Source of the DNA: Burkholderia sp. FERM BP-3421
GTDB taxonomy: Bacteria; Pseudomonadota; Gammaproteobacteria; Burkholderiales; Burkholderiaceae
NCBI RefSeq assembly: GCF_028657905.1
Contig: NZ_CP117782.1
Location: forward strand, 620,001 to 684,000
Direction of reading: 5' to 3'
DNA length: 64,000 nucleotides
In this document: positions 1-11,703 of the stretch, one piece after another
Numbering within the stretch: position 1 is the first letter of the stretch
Layout of the letters: each line of letters opens with the position of its first letter
Made by a program: the position numbers and the translations under genes
Notes under the pieces: generated by a model
What the model saw: only the letters and a program-made list of their open reading frames with translations
Databases searched by the model: none
What the model was told of the DNA's origin: nothing

Positions 1-373
1 TGGCCTGCACGAGCGTGTCGATCACGCCGCCGCAATGCGCGGTGAACGCGGGCAGGCCGAGCAGCGAGAACTCGGCGTCGAGGAAGCCCAGATCGAAGGG
101 CGCGTTGTGGATGATCAGCTCGGCGCCTTGCACGAAGTCGCGCAACGCGTTCGCGATCTCGGCGAACTTCGGCTTGTCGCGCAGGAATTCGGTCGTGAGC
201 CCGTGCACCGCGAGCGCGCCGGGATCGCTGTCGCGCTCCGGGTTCACGTAGAAGTGCAGGTTGTTGCCGGTGAGGCGCCGGTTCAACAGTTCGACGCAGC
301 CGATTTCGATGATGCGGTCGCCGGTGCGGGCGTTGAGGCCGGTGGTTTCGGTGTCGAGAATAATCTGGCGCAT
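1..373 (-). CDS. dnaQ: DNA polymerase III epsilon subunit (proofreading exonuclease), partial
   Basis: The first 124 codons of the 3'-5' proofreading subunit of the replicative polymerase; the rest lies beyond the left edge. The start is the ATG whose complement is at 371-373, giving MRQIILDTETTGL. D7 and E9 form the DEDD-family Exo I motif, and the following residues (GDRIIEIGCVE) match the DnaQ fold. A later stretch, HNAPFDLGFLDAEF, carries the Exo II aspartate region. It is the last gene of a leftward set with rnhA and a methyltransferase; the rnhA-dnaQ linkage is common in proteobacteria. Family assignment is firm; only length and C-terminus are unseen. Confidence 0.95.
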   Translation of the reverse strand, partial: MRQIILDTETTGLNARTGDRIIEIGCVELLNRRLTGNNLHFYVNPERDSDPGALAVHGLTTEFLRDKPKFAEIANALRDFVQGAELIIHNAPFDLGFLDAEFSLLGLPAFTAHCGGVIDTLVQA

Positions 374-429
374 GTCGGTGAAACGTGAGTCGGGTGGGGC
401 GGAGAAACGAAACGGGTGGGTGCGGCGGG

Positions 430-876
430 TCAGGCCTGGGCGAGCGACGCGACGCCCTGGTTCGCGAGCGCGTCGGCGCGCTCGTTCTCCGGGTGGCCGG
501 CGTGGCCCTTGACCCAGCGCCATTCGACCTCGTGCTGCGCGACGAGCGCGTCGAGGCGCTTCCAGAGGTCGGCGTTCTTGACGGGCGCCTTCGCGGCCGT
601 CACCCAGCCTTTCTTCTTCCAGCCGTGGATCCATTCGCTGATGCCTTTCTGCACATACTGCGAATCGGTGTGGACGACCAGCTTGCACGGGCGCTTGAGC
701 GCCTCGAGCGCGGCGATCACGCCCATCAGTTCCATCCGGTTGTTGGTGGTGTTGGGCTCGCCGCCGAACAGTTCCTTTTCCTGGTCGCCGTAGCGCAGCA
801 GCGCACCCCAGCCGCCAGGGCCGGGATTGCCCTTGCAGGCGCCGTCGGTGTAAATGTCGATGATTTGCTGGGTCAT
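430..876 (-). CDS. rnhA: Ribonuclease HI
   Basis: A 148-residue RNase HI that cleaves the RNA strand of RNA-DNA hybrids (Okazaki primers, R-loops). Catalytic acidic residues are visible: D11 in TDGACKGNPGPGG, E49 in NRMELMG, D71 in HTDSQYV and D135 in ERADALA. The basic protrusion (WIHGWKKKGWVT) is present, so it is the E. coli type. The ATG overlaps the stop of the upstream methyltransferase by four bases (ATGA), indicating translational coupling; dnaQ follows after about 56 bases. A longer open frame continues upstream to 1401 but covers the methyltransferase in another frame and is not coding. Confidence 0.97.
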   Translation of the reverse strand: MTQQIIDIYTDGACKGNPGPGGWGALLRYGDQEKELFGGEPNTTNNRMELMGVIAALEALKRPCKLVVHTDSQYVQKGISEWIHGWKKKGWVTAAKAPVKNADLWKRLDALVAQHEVEWRWVKGHAGHPENERADALANQGVASLAQA

Positions 877-1685
877 GAATGTTCTTGATGGGTGGTGGGG
901 CTTGCCGCGGGCGACAGGCCGGCGGCGAGCACGGGTTTCTTGACCCTGAGCGGGCCGACGAGGCGCATGCCGCGCACGCGCTTGATCGCGGTCACCATGT
1001 AGACCGCGCCGAAGATCGGCCACCAGCGGTCGCCCGCGGCTTCCATGAAGGCGTAGCGGGCGAGCCACTGGTCGGTGGCGAGGGGCGGCCGGTAGCAGCC
1101 GAAGCGGCCGCGTTCGAGGTCGAAGCCGAGCAGCTTGATCCAGTCCTTGAGCCGGATGAACGCGATCTGGTCGCAGGTGGCCGGCACGAACGGCCGGTTC
1201 GCCATGCGGCCGAACGACTGGCGCGCGCCCCACAGGCTCAGCGAATTGAAGCCGGTGATCACGAGCTGGCCTTCCGGCATCAGCACGCGCTCCGCCTCGC
1301 GCAGCAGGCGGTGCGGATCCGCGGTGAATTCGAGCGTGTGCGGCATCACGATCAGGTCGACGCTCTGCGATTCGAACGGCAGGTCGAGCAGGTCGCTCCA
1401 CACCGTGCTGCGTCCCGCCGGCGCGTGCGTGGCGCCGTGCGCCTCGCGCGCCCAGGGCGGGTGGAACGGCGCGCTCGCGCCGCTCGCCGGGTCGAGCACG
1501 AGCGCGCGCCCCGGCATGCGGTTCTCGCGCAGGGCGTCGAGCTGCGGCAGGCCGAGCTGGAGCGCGTGGAAGCCGAACACGTCGGAGACGATGCGGTCGA
1601 GCTGCGCCTGTTCCCAGTCGAGCACGTAGCGGCCCGGCGGGGATGCGGTCCAGGCGGGCCAGTCTATAATTGGACGGTCAGACAT
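873..1685 (-). CDS. Class I SAM-dependent methyltransferase
   Basis: A 270-residue protein starting MSDRPIIDWPAW. The Rossmann core is seen as RALVLDPASG (motif I-like), a central DLLDLPFESQSVDLIVMPH segment in which the acidic/hydrophobic pattern of methyltransf_11 proteins is clear, and EFTADPHRLLREAERVL followed by GQLVITGFN. The substrate is unknown; proteins like this next to gloB and rnhA are conserved in Burkholderia. It is the first gene of the operon with rnhA (4-base overlap) and is divergent from gloB, the two starts being only about 20 bases apart. A start 63 bases further upstream (1748) would run into gloB, so the internal ATG is preferred. Confidence 0.85.
   Translation of the reverse strand: MSDRPIIDWPAWTASPPGRYVLDWEQAQLDRIVSDVFGFHALQLGLPQLDALRENRMPGRALVLDPASGASAPFHPPWAREAHGATHAPAGRSTVWSDLLDLPFESQSVDLIVMPHTLEFTADPHRLLREAERVLMPEGQLVITGFNSLSLWGARQSFGRMANRPFVPATCDQIAFIRLKDWIKLLGFDLERGRFGCYRPPLATDQWLARYAFMEAAGDRWWPIFGAVYMVTAIKRVRGMRLVGPLRVKKPVLAAGLSPAASPTTHQEHS
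1665..1670 (+). promoter_or_regulatory. Candidate -10 box (TATAAT) for gloB
   Basis: A perfect TATAAT lies 35 bases before the gloB ATG on the plus strand, inside the first codons of the divergent methyltransferase. No good -35 hexamer is obvious 16-18 bases upstream, so this is a sequence match only. Confidence 0.45.
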
Positions 1686-1704
1686 ATCAATGGTTGCGCG
1701 CCCC

Positions 1705-2526
1705 ATGAACGAGCTGGAATACGTGCCGGTGCCGGCATTCGAGGACAACTACATCTGGCTCGTGTCGGACGGCCGCAACGCGGTCGCCGTCGATCCGGGC
1801 GAAGCCGGCCCGGTTCGCCGCTGTCTCGGCGAGCGGGGCTGGCGGCTGACCGCTATTTTACTCACGCACCACCATGCCGACCATGTCGGCGGCGTCGCCG
1901 ATCTGCTCGCGAGCCAGCCGGACGACTTGCCGCTGGCCGTCTACGGCCCGGCCGGCGAGGCGATCGCGCATCTCACGCAGCGCGTCGCGGGCGGCGACGC
2001 GGTACGCATCGAGGCGCCCGCGCTGCACCTCGAGGTGCTCGACGTGCCGGGCCACACGAGCGGCCACGTGGCGTACTACCAGCGCGCGGACGACGCGCGC
2101 CGCACGCCGCACGTAGGCACGCCGCACGTGTTCTGCGGCGACACCTTGTTCTCGTGCGGCTGCGGCCGACTGTTCGAGGGCACGCCCGCGCAGATGCTCG
2201 CGTCGCTCGATGCGCTCGCCGCGCTGCCCGGCGCGACCGAGGTGCACTGCGCGCACGAATATACGCTGTCGAACATCCGCTTCGCGCTCGCCTGCGAGCC
2301 GGACAACGCCGCGCTCGCCGCCTGGCGCGACGACGCGCAGGCGCGCCGCGCGCGCGGCGTGCCGACGCTGCCGACGACGATCGCGCACGAGCGGGCGGTG
2401 AATCCGTTCCTGCGCGCCGACAGCCCGGCGATCCGCGCCGCGCTCGAAGCGGAATTGCATGAAACAGTGCCGGATCGATTGGCGGCTTTCACGCTGATGC
2501 GGGCGTGGAAGAACCGATTCCGATGA
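1705..2526 (+). CDS. gloB: Hydroxyacylglutathione hydrolase (glyoxalase II)
   Basis: Cytoplasmic metallo-beta-lactamase-fold enzyme that hydrolyses S-D-lactoylglutathione to D-lactate and glutathione, the second step of methylglyoxal detoxification. The 273-residue protein starts MNELEYVPVPAFEDNYIW, where AFEDNYIW is typical of GloB N-termini. The binuclear metal motif THHHADH is at residues 54-60 (H55, H57, D59, H60); later ligands are in VPGHTSGH and CGDTLFSCGCGRLFEG, and the substrate-binding C-terminal region includes CAHEYTLSNIRFA. An in-frame ATG at 1690 is an alternative start, but the 1705 start fits family length better. Confidence 0.95.
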   Translation: MNELEYVPVPAFEDNYIWLVSDGRNAVAVDPGEAGPVRRCLGERGWRLTAILLTHHHADHVGGVADLLASQPDDLPLAVYGPAGEAIAHLTQRVAGGDAVRIEAPALHLEVLDVPGHTSGHVAYYQRADDARRTPHVGTPHVFCGDTLFSCGCGRLFEGTPAQMLASLDALAALPGATEVHCAHEYTLSNIRFALACEPDNAALAAWRDDAQARRARGVPTLPTTIAHERAVNPFLRADSPAIRAALEAELHETVPDRLAAFTLMRAWKNRFR

Positions 2527-2610
2527 ACGGGGGCGGGCGGGCCGAAGCTCATCCCGAATCTCCAGAATCGGCCCCAAATACAGGATTTATTGGGTTTTTC
2601 GGCGTTTTTA

Positions 2611-2639
2611 TTGACGTGAACGGCGCACTTCCGTACTAT
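2611..2639 (+). promoter_or_regulatory. Sigma-70-type promoter of mltD
   Basis: TTGACG at 2611-2616 and TACTAT at 2634-2639 are separated by 17 bases, in an AT-richer patch between gloB and the mltD start at 2679. Spacing and position are good for a vegetative promoter; sequence match only. Confidence 0.6.
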
Positions 2640-2678
2640 CGCCTGCAATTTCCAGCCGTTGGAAGCCGAGATTTTTTC

Positions 2679-4268
2679 ATGCGATTTATCCTCAGTGCGC
2701 TCCTGGTCCTCATGCTCGCCGCGTGCGCGAGCCCGGGGCCCACGGCCCAAAGTCCCGCCGCCGCTTCCGATCCGCAAGCCGCCTCGAATTTCCTCCGCAA
2801 GTCCGCGACCGCCAAGGAGACCGTCGACGTCGACAAGCAGTCCGTCGTCGACCTGACGACCGCCGACACCGATCTGTGGGCGCGGATCCGCCGCGGTTTC
2901 CAGATGCCGGACCTGCAGACCGATCTGGTCGACATGCAGACCACCTGGTACACGCAGCGTCCCGACTACGTGCAGCGGATGACCGAGCGGTCGCAGAAAT
3001 ACCTGTACCACATCGTCGAGGAGCTGGAGGCGCGGCACATGCCGACCGAGCTTGCGCTGCTGCCGTTCATCGAATCGGCGTACAACCCGCAGGCGCTGTC
3101 GGTCGCGAAGGCGGCGGGGATGTGGCAGTTCATCCCGGGCACCGGGCGCACCTACAACCTGAAGCAGAACATGTGGCAGGACGAGCGGCGCGACGTGCTC
3201 GCGTCGACGAGCGCCGCGCTCGACTACCTGTCGCGCCTGCATGACATGTTCGGCGACTGGTATCTCGCGCTGGCCGCGTACAACTGGGGCGAGGGCAACG
3301 TGCAGCGGGCGATCGCGCGCAACCAGGCGGCCGGCCTGCCGACCGACTACCAGAGCCTGCGGATGCCGAACGAGACACGCAACTACGTGCCGAAGCTGCA
3401 GGCGGTGAAGAACATCATCGCGAATCCTCAGCAATACGGGCTGGCGCTGCCGGACATCCCGAACCACCCGTACTTCGTCACCGTGACCACCGCGCGCGAC
3501 ATCGACGTGAAGGTGGCCGCGAAGCTCGCGAACCTGACGCTCGACGAGTTCAAATCGCTCAATCCGTCGTTCTCGAAGCCGGTGATCCTCGGTGCGACCG
3601 AGCCGCAGATCCTGCTGCCGTTCGACAACGCGGCCGCGTTCGAGAAGAACCTGAAGGGCTATGACGGCGCGCTGTCGTCGTGGACCACCTATACCGTGAC
3701 CGAGCGTGCGCGCCCGGCCGCGATCGCCGAGAAGATCGGCGTCGACGCCGACACGCTGATGTCGGTGAACCGGATTCCGGCCGGCATGCGCCTGAAGCCG
3801 GGCTCGACGATCGTCGTGCCGCGCAGCGACGACGACGACGAGGACATCAGCGCCGACGTCGCCGAGAACGGCGCGCTGGCGATGGAGCCCGACGTGCCGG
3901 ATACGCGCAAGATGCTGATCCGCGTGCGTCGCAAGCAGTCGATGGAAGCGCTCGCGGGCCGCTACGGCGTGTCGGTCGCGCAGTTGCGCGCGTGGAACCG
4001 CACGCACCGCGCGATCGTGATGCCGGGCCAGACGATGGTGCTGCACGTGCCGGTCGGGCGCGCGGTGCCGGCCGAGCCGGGCCCCGAGCGGATCGCAACC
4101 GCGGTGGCGGGCGGCCGTATCGAGAAGGCGAGCCTGCATACGGGCGGCAAGGCGGTGCGCGGTCGCAAGTCGGCCGCGCCGGCCGCGAAGGCGCCCGCGC
4201 GCGCCGCCGGCAAGGCCGCGCCCGCCCACTCGACCAAGACCGCGAGCAACAAGACAAAGAAGAAGTAG
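2679..4268 (+). CDS. mltD: Membrane-bound lytic murein transglycosylase D (SLT + LysM), lipoprotein
   Basis: A 529-residue outer-membrane lipoprotein that cleaves peptidoglycan glycan strands to 1,6-anhydromuropeptides. The N-terminus MRFILSALLVLMLAAC is a lipoprotein signal with the lipobox cysteine at residue 16. The SLT domain follows, with catalytic E132 in LPFIESAYNPQA, then GMWQFIPGTGR and LAAYNWGEGNVQRAI motifs. At least two LysM-type repeats follow (around TTYTVTERARPAAIAEKIG and IRVRRKQSMEALAGRYG), then a basic Ala/Lys-rich tail. A longer open frame starts at 2505, but the promoter and signal peptide fix the start at 2679. It stands alone between gloB and an MFS gene. Confidence 0.93.
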   Translation: MRFILSALLVLMLAACASPGPTAQSPAAASDPQAASNFLRKSATAKETVDVDKQSVVDLTTADTDLWARIRRGFQMPDLQTDLVDMQTTWYTQRPDYVQRMTERSQKYLYHIVEELEARHMPTELALLPFIESAYNPQALSVAKAAGMWQFIPGTGRTYNLKQNMWQDERRDVLASTSAALDYLSRLHDMFGDWYLALAAYNWGEGNVQRAIARNQAAGLPTDYQSLRMPNETRNYVPKLQAVKNIIANPQQYGLALPDIPNHPYFVTVTTARDIDVKVAAKLANLTLDEFKSLNPSFSKPVILGATEPQILLPFDNAAAFEKNLKGYDGALSSWTTYTVTERARPAAIAEKIGVDADTLMSVNRIPAGMRLKPGSTIVVPRSDDDDEDISADVAENGALAMEPDVPDTRKMLIRVRRKQSMEALAGRYGVSVAQLRAWNRTHRAIVMPGQTMVLHVPVGRAVPAEPGPERIATAVAGGRIEKASLHTGGKAVRGRKSAAPAAKAPARAAGKAAPAHSTKTASNKTKKK

Positions 4269-4415
4269 TGCGAAACGGTCGCACCGGGCGCGGGGGCATT
4301 CGTCCGTGCGCCGGCCGATCGACTATCATCCGCACCGATGCGCCGTCACTTTCGTGGCGGCGTTTTTGTTGGTGCGCCGCCTGCGGGTCGGGCGGCCGGT
4401 AGAGGGGTAGGGGGC

Positions 4416-5645
4416 ATGTCTTCGGTTCAGTTTCGCGTGTTCGCGTTGTTCGCGATCGGTTATTTCATTTCTTACGTTTTCCGCGGCGTGAATCTCGGCT
4501 TCGCGCCGCTGATCACGCACGATCTCGGCTTGTCCGCGACCGACCTCGGGTTGCTGACGAGCCTTTATTTCCTGGGCTTCGCGGGCGCGCAGATTCCGGC
4601 GGGCGTGCTGCTCGATCATTACGGTCCGCGCCGCGTCAGCGCGGGGATGCTGCTGTTCGCGGCCGCGGGCGTATGGGTGTTCGGCGCCGCGCACAGCCTC
4701 GGCGTGATGATGGCCGGCCGGCTGCTGATCGGGGTGGGCGTGTCGGTGTGCCTCGGGGCGGCGTTCAAGGCGCTCGCGCAGCATTTCCCGGTTGCGCGGC
4801 TGCCGCTCGTGAACGGGCTCGTGATGGCGGTGGGCGGCCTCGGCGGCGTCGCGGTCGGCTCGCCGCTGACCTGGCTGCTCGGTTTCGCCGGTTGGCGTCT
4901 GGTGTGCGGCGGGCTCGGCCTGCTGACGCTCGCGGTCGCCGGGCTGCTGTGGACGCTCGCGCCCGAGACGCCGCCGTCCCATCAGCAGGCGAGCGTGGCG
5001 AGCCAGTTCAAGGGCACCTGGCACATCCTGCAGAGCGCGGCGTTCTGGAAGATCGCGTCGTTCTCGGTCGTCACGCAGGGGGTGTTCTATGCGATGCAGT
5101 CGCTGTGGGTCGGGCCGTTCCTGCGTGACGTGATGGGCTTCGACACGCATGGCGCGGCGGCGCTCGTGTCGGTGCTCGGGCTCGCGATGATGGCGGGCTG
5201 CGTCGGCTTCGGCGCGGCGGCGCGCAGCCTCGAACGGCGCGGCGTGTCGGTGTACGCGTTCTGCGGGATCGGCATGGCGCTGTTCGTCGCCACCCAGCTC
5301 GCGATCATGCTGCGCGCGCCGCTGCCCGCCGCGCTGCTGTGGGCGGCCTACGGCGTGTTCGGCGGAGTCGGCATCCTCAGTTACGCGATCATGGCCGAGC
5401 ACTTTCCCGCACACCTGATCGGCCGCACGAACACCACGCTCACGCTCGTGATCTTCGTGCTGATCTTCGCGTTCCAGGTGGGCGTGGGCGCGCTGCTGTC
5501 GCAGTGGCCGGTGCATGACGGCCATTACCCTGCGGCCGCGCACCTGACCGCATGGAGCGTGCTGGTCGCGCTGCAGGTGGCAAGCGCCATCTGGTACGTG
5601 CTGCCGAGCCGCGCGCTCGCGAAGCGGGGCGCGCAGGCGGGCTGA
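4416..5645 (+). CDS. MFS transporter
   Basis: A 409-residue major facilitator superfamily protein with about twelve hydrophobic segments, beginning MSSVQFRVFALFAIGYF. The motif-A-like loop is visible as GVLLDHYGPRRVSAG between TM2 and TM3, as expected for MFS. The substrate cannot be read from sequence; the general look (SYVFRGVNLGFAPLITHDLG) is that of cyanate/organic-anion-type MFS proteins, which is only a guess. An AG/G-rich ribosome binding site precedes the ATG at 4416; an in-frame upstream start at 4338 would add a proline/glycine-rich leader that does not look like a membrane protein N-terminus. Monocistronic by context. Confidence 0.8.
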   Translation: MSSVQFRVFALFAIGYFISYVFRGVNLGFAPLITHDLGLSATDLGLLTSLYFLGFAGAQIPAGVLLDHYGPRRVSAGMLLFAAAGVWVFGAAHSLGVMMAGRLLIGVGVSVCLGAAFKALAQHFPVARLPLVNGLVMAVGGLGGVAVGSPLTWLLGFAGWRLVCGGLGLLTLAVAGLLWTLAPETPPSHQQASVASQFKGTWHILQSAAFWKIASFSVVTQGVFYAMQSLWVGPFLRDVMGFDTHGAAALVSVLGLAMMAGCVGFGAAARSLERRGVSVYAFCGIGMALFVATQLAIMLRAPLPAALLWAAYGVFGGVGILSYAIMAEHFPAHLIGRTNTTLTLVIFVLIFAFQVGVGALLSQWPVHDGHYPAAAHLTAWSVLVALQVASAIWYVLPSRALAKRGAQAG

Positions 5646-5971
5646 TCCGCCGGCCGGACAAAAAGGGGAGTATCGATCCGCGGCGGGTGGATGGCCGGTT
5701 CACGCGGATCGAGATTGAAGGGAAGGGCGGGTTCAAGCTATAATTTGAAAGTTTGTGCTAATCAACCTCGCACCCTAGCGCCTACCTTCATCTTCTCGTT
5801 CATTCCGCCGCACGCCGCTTGAGCCGGTGCTGCCGCGACAGCCTGCGCGCCGCGTCGGCTGCGCGCCACCCGCGAGCCGCGTCCAGCAAGCGCCCGCGCG
5901 CCATTGTGCGCGGCGGCGCACGCGGCAGGATCGATAGGGCGGCAGCAAGGGTGTTCCCCAAGGAGCCTCCC
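5646..5971 (+). promoter_or_regulatory. Intergenic region with carA promoter
   Basis: A 326-base gap before carA. TTGAAG at 5715-5720 and TATAAT at 5739-5744 (18-base spacer) form a good sigma-70 promoter, leaving a leader of about 220 bases. AAGGAG at 5960-5965 is the carA ribosome binding site. I found no convincing PyrR-like or attenuator structure in the leader. Confidence 0.55.
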
Positions 5972-7117
5972 GTGTTGCCGTCTTTTTCTCCCGCTTTGCT
6001 CGCACTTGCCGACGGCACGGTCTTTCGTGGCTATTCGATCGGCGCGGCCGGCCACACGATCGGTGAAGTCGTGTTCAACACGGCCATCACCGGCTATCAG
6101 GAAATCCTCACGGATCCCAGCTACGCGCGCCAGATCGTCACGCTGACCTATCCGCACATCGGCAACGTCGGCGTCAACGCCGAGGATGTCGAGGCCACGA
6201 AAGTCCATGCCGCCGGCCTGATCGTGCGCGATCTGCCTGCGCTCGCGTCGAACTTCCGCATGGGGCGCACGCTCGGCGACTACCTGCGCGACGAAGGCGT
6301 GGTCGCGATCGCCGGGCTCGACACCCGCAAGCTGACCCGCGTGCTGCGCGACAAGGGCGCGCAGAACGGCTGCATTCTGACGGGCTCGGATGACGAGGCG
6401 AAGGCGATCGCGCTCGCGCGCTCGTTCCCGGGCCTCGCGGGCATGGATCTCGCGAAGGTCGTGTCGACCACCAAGTCGTTCGAATGGAAGCAGACCGAAT
6501 GGCGTCTCGGCAGCGGCTACGGCATGCAGGAAGCGCCGCGCTACCGGGTCGTCGCGTATGACTTCGGCGTCAAGTACAACATCCTGCGGATGCTGGCCGA
6601 ACGCGGCTGCCACGTCACCGTGCTGCCCGCGCAGGCGAGCGCGGCCGAGGCGCTCGCGCTCAATCCGGACGGCGTTTTCCTGTCGAACGGCCCGGGCGAC
6701 CCGGAGCCGTGCGACTACGCGATCGCGGCGGCGAAGGAGTTCATCGAGCGCGGCGTGCCGACCTTCGGCATCTGCCTGGGCCACCAGATCATGGGGCTCG
6801 CGGTCGGCGCCAAGACCCTCAAGATGAAGACCGGCCACCACGGCGCGAACCACCCGGTGAAGGACCTCGGCGACGGCCGCGTCGTGATCACGTCGCAGAA
6901 CCACGGTTTCGCGGTGGACGCCGACACGCTGCCGGCCAATGCGCGCGCGACGCACGTGTCGCTGTTCGATGGCACGCTGCAGGGCTTCGAGCTGACCGAC
7001 AAGCCGGCGTTCTGCTTCCAGGGGCACCCGGAAGCATCGCCCGGGCCGCACGACATCGGCTACCTGTTCGACCGCTTCACCGCGTTGATGGACGCGGCGA
7101 AGGCCCGCAGCGCCTGA
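5972..7117 (+). CDS. carA: Carbamoyl-phosphate synthase small (glutaminase) subunit
   Basis: A 381-residue glutamine amidotransferase subunit that supplies ammonia to CarB for carbamoyl phosphate, the precursor of arginine and pyrimidines. The class I GATase triad is present: C268 in FGICLGHQIMGL, and H352 and E354 in QGHPEASPGP. The N-terminal half (DGTVFRGYSIGAAGHTIGEVVFNTAITGYQE) is the CarA-specific domain; here it is quoted only as landmarks. A GTG start at 5972 gives MLPSF, as in other Burkholderia CarA, six bases after AAGGAG. A lysE-type gene separates it from carB. Confidence 0.97.
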   Translation: MLPSFSPALLALADGTVFRGYSIGAAGHTIGEVVFNTAITGYQEILTDPSYARQIVTLTYPHIGNVGVNAEDVEATKVHAAGLIVRDLPALASNFRMGRTLGDYLRDEGVVAIAGLDTRKLTRVLRDKGAQNGCILTGSDDEAKAIALARSFPGLAGMDLAKVVSTTKSFEWKQTEWRLGSGYGMQEAPRYRVVAYDFGVKYNILRMLAERGCHVTVLPAQASAAEALALNPDGVFLSNGPGDPEPCDYAIAAAKEFIERGVPTFGICLGHQIMGLAVGAKTLKMKTGHHGANHPVKDLGDGRVVITSQNHGFAVDADTLPANARATHVSLFDGTLQGFELTDKPAFCFQGHPEASPGPHDIGYLFDRFTALMDAAKARSA

Positions 7118-7136
7118 GACCGGCAAGGAGATTCGC

Positions 7137-7802
7137 ATGTTCGGACACGCCCTCGGCATCACCGATTTCTGGACCTACGTGGTCGGGGTGGTGTTCATCA
7201 TCCTGCTGCCCGGCCCCAATTCGATGTACGTGCTGTCGCTCGCCGCGCAGCGCGGCGTGAAGGCGGGCTATCGGGCCGCGTGCGGCGTGTTCGTCGGCGA
7301 CGCGGTGCTGATGGTGCTGTCCGCGGCGGGCGTCGCGTCGCTGCTGAAGGCCAATCCGCTGCTGTTCTCGGTGGTCAAGTACGGCGGCGCCGCGTACCTG
7401 CTGTACATCGGCATCGCGATGCTGCGCGGCGCGTGGCGCAAGCTGCGCCAGCCGGCGGCCGCCGAGGCGGCCGCGGCGAACGCACCGGCGGTCGACGGCG
7501 AGCGGCCGTTCCGCAAGGCCCTGATCGTGAGTCTCCTGAATCCGAAGGCGATCCTGTTCTTCATCTCGTTCTTCATCCAGTTCGTCGACCCGGCGTTCCC
7601 GCATCCGGTGCTGCCGTTCGTCGTGCTGGGCGCGATCGCGCAGCTCACGAGCTTCCTGTACCTGAGCACGCTGATCTTCACGGGCGCACGCCTCGCCGCG
7701 CATTTCCGCCGCCGCCGCAAGCTCGCGGCCGGCGCGGCCAGCGGCGTGGGCGGCCTGTTCATCGGCTTCAGCGTGAAGCTCGCACTCGCGACGATGAGCT
7801 GA
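7137..7802 (+). CDS. LysE/LeuE-family amino-acid exporter
   Basis: A 221-residue membrane protein of the LysE/RhtB family, which exports amino acids such as leucine, homoserine or lysine. Signature features are the N-terminal segment IILLPGPNSMYVLSLAAQRG (the conserved P-G-P-N motif), GYRAACGVFVGDAVLMVLSA, the YLLYIGIAMLR segment, and a LNPKAILFFISFFIQF stretch that is typical of RhtB proteins. There are about six TM segments. It starts 19 bases after the carA stop and is followed by carB, so it is probably co-transcribed within the car operon; the substrate is unknown. The placement between carA and carB is a Burkholderia feature in my recollection. Confidence 0.88.
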   Translation: MFGHALGITDFWTYVVGVVFIILLPGPNSMYVLSLAAQRGVKAGYRAACGVFVGDAVLMVLSAAGVASLLKANPLLFSVVKYGGAAYLLYIGIAMLRGAWRKLRQPAAAEAAAANAPAVDGERPFRKALIVSLLNPKAILFFISFFIQFVDPAFPHPVLPFVVLGAIAQLTSFLYLSTLIFTGARLAAHFRRRRKLAAGAASGVGGLFIGFSVKLALATMS

Positions 7803-7853
7803 GCGCGGCCGGCGGACCCGTGCATTAACGATTATTTTTTGATTCCTAGAGCC

Positions 7854-11108
<3,255 letters not shown>

Positions 11109-11137
11109 GCCTTCAGTTACCTGTTCAGTATCACGTG

Positions 11138-11198
11138 CCGCGATTAAGCGGCGTTTCCGGTGGATCGGAAATGCGCTTAATCGCGGTGATTTTTTTTA
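11138..11198 (+). terminator. Rho-independent terminator/attenuator between carB and greA
   Basis: CCGCGATTAAGCG at 11138-11150 and CGCTTAATCGCGG at 11174-11186 form a perfect 13-bp stem; the loop holds a second inverted repeat (TTTCCG/CGGAAA). Eight Ts follow at 11190-11197. It ends the car transcript and sits only 28 bases before the greA ATG, so it could also act within the greA leader. Confidence 0.85.
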
Positions 11199-11225
11199 TA
11201 GCCGTTTTTAGCTATTGAGTCGTTT

Positions 11226-11702
11226 ATGAGCACCATTCCGTTGACAAAACGTGGCGCGGAGCAGCTGCGCGATGAGTTGCAGCGTCTCAAGTCGGTCGAG
11301 CGGCCGGCCGTCATCAATGCGATTTCCGAGGCGCGTGCGCAAGGCGATCTGTCCGAGAATGCCGAGTACGACGCCGCGAAGGAAAAGCAGGGCTTCATCG
11401 AGGGCCGCATCGCCGAGATCGAATCGAAGCTGTCGGCCGCGCAGGTCATCGATCCGACCGCCGTCGACGCGGACGGGCGCGTGGTGTTCGCCGCGACGGT
11501 CGAGCTGGAAGACCTGGCGTCGGGCAGCACCGTCAAATACCAGATCGTCGGCGACGACGAGGCGGATCTCGACCACGGCCTGATCTCGGTCAGCTCGCCG
11601 ATCGCACGCGCGCTGATCGGCAAGACCGAGGGCGACGTCGCCGCGGTGCAGGCGCCGGGCGGCGTGCGCGAGTACGAGATCATCTCGGTCAGCTACGTCT
11701 GA
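11226..11702 (+). CDS. greA: Transcription elongation factor GreA
   Basis: A 158-residue secondary-channel factor that stimulates RNA polymerase to cleave backtracked RNA 3' ends. The N-terminal coiled coil carries LTKRGAEQLRDELQRLKSVERP and the acidic tip ARAQGDLSENAEYDAAKEKQ, in which the two acidic residues at the tip (D and E of GDLSENAEY) are the functional ones. The C-terminal globular FKBP-like domain follows (ARALIGKTEGDVAAVQAPGG). The ATG at 11226 follows the carB terminator; the next gene starts one base after the stop, so they are likely co-transcribed. Confidence 0.97.
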   Translation: MSTIPLTKRGAEQLRDELQRLKSVERPAVINAISEARAQGDLSENAEYDAAKEKQGFIEGRIAEIESKLSAAQVIDPTAVDADGRVVFAATVELEDLASGSTVKYQIVGDDEADLDHGLISVSSPIARALIGKTEGDVAAVQAPGGVREYEIISVSYV

Positions 11703-11703
11703 G

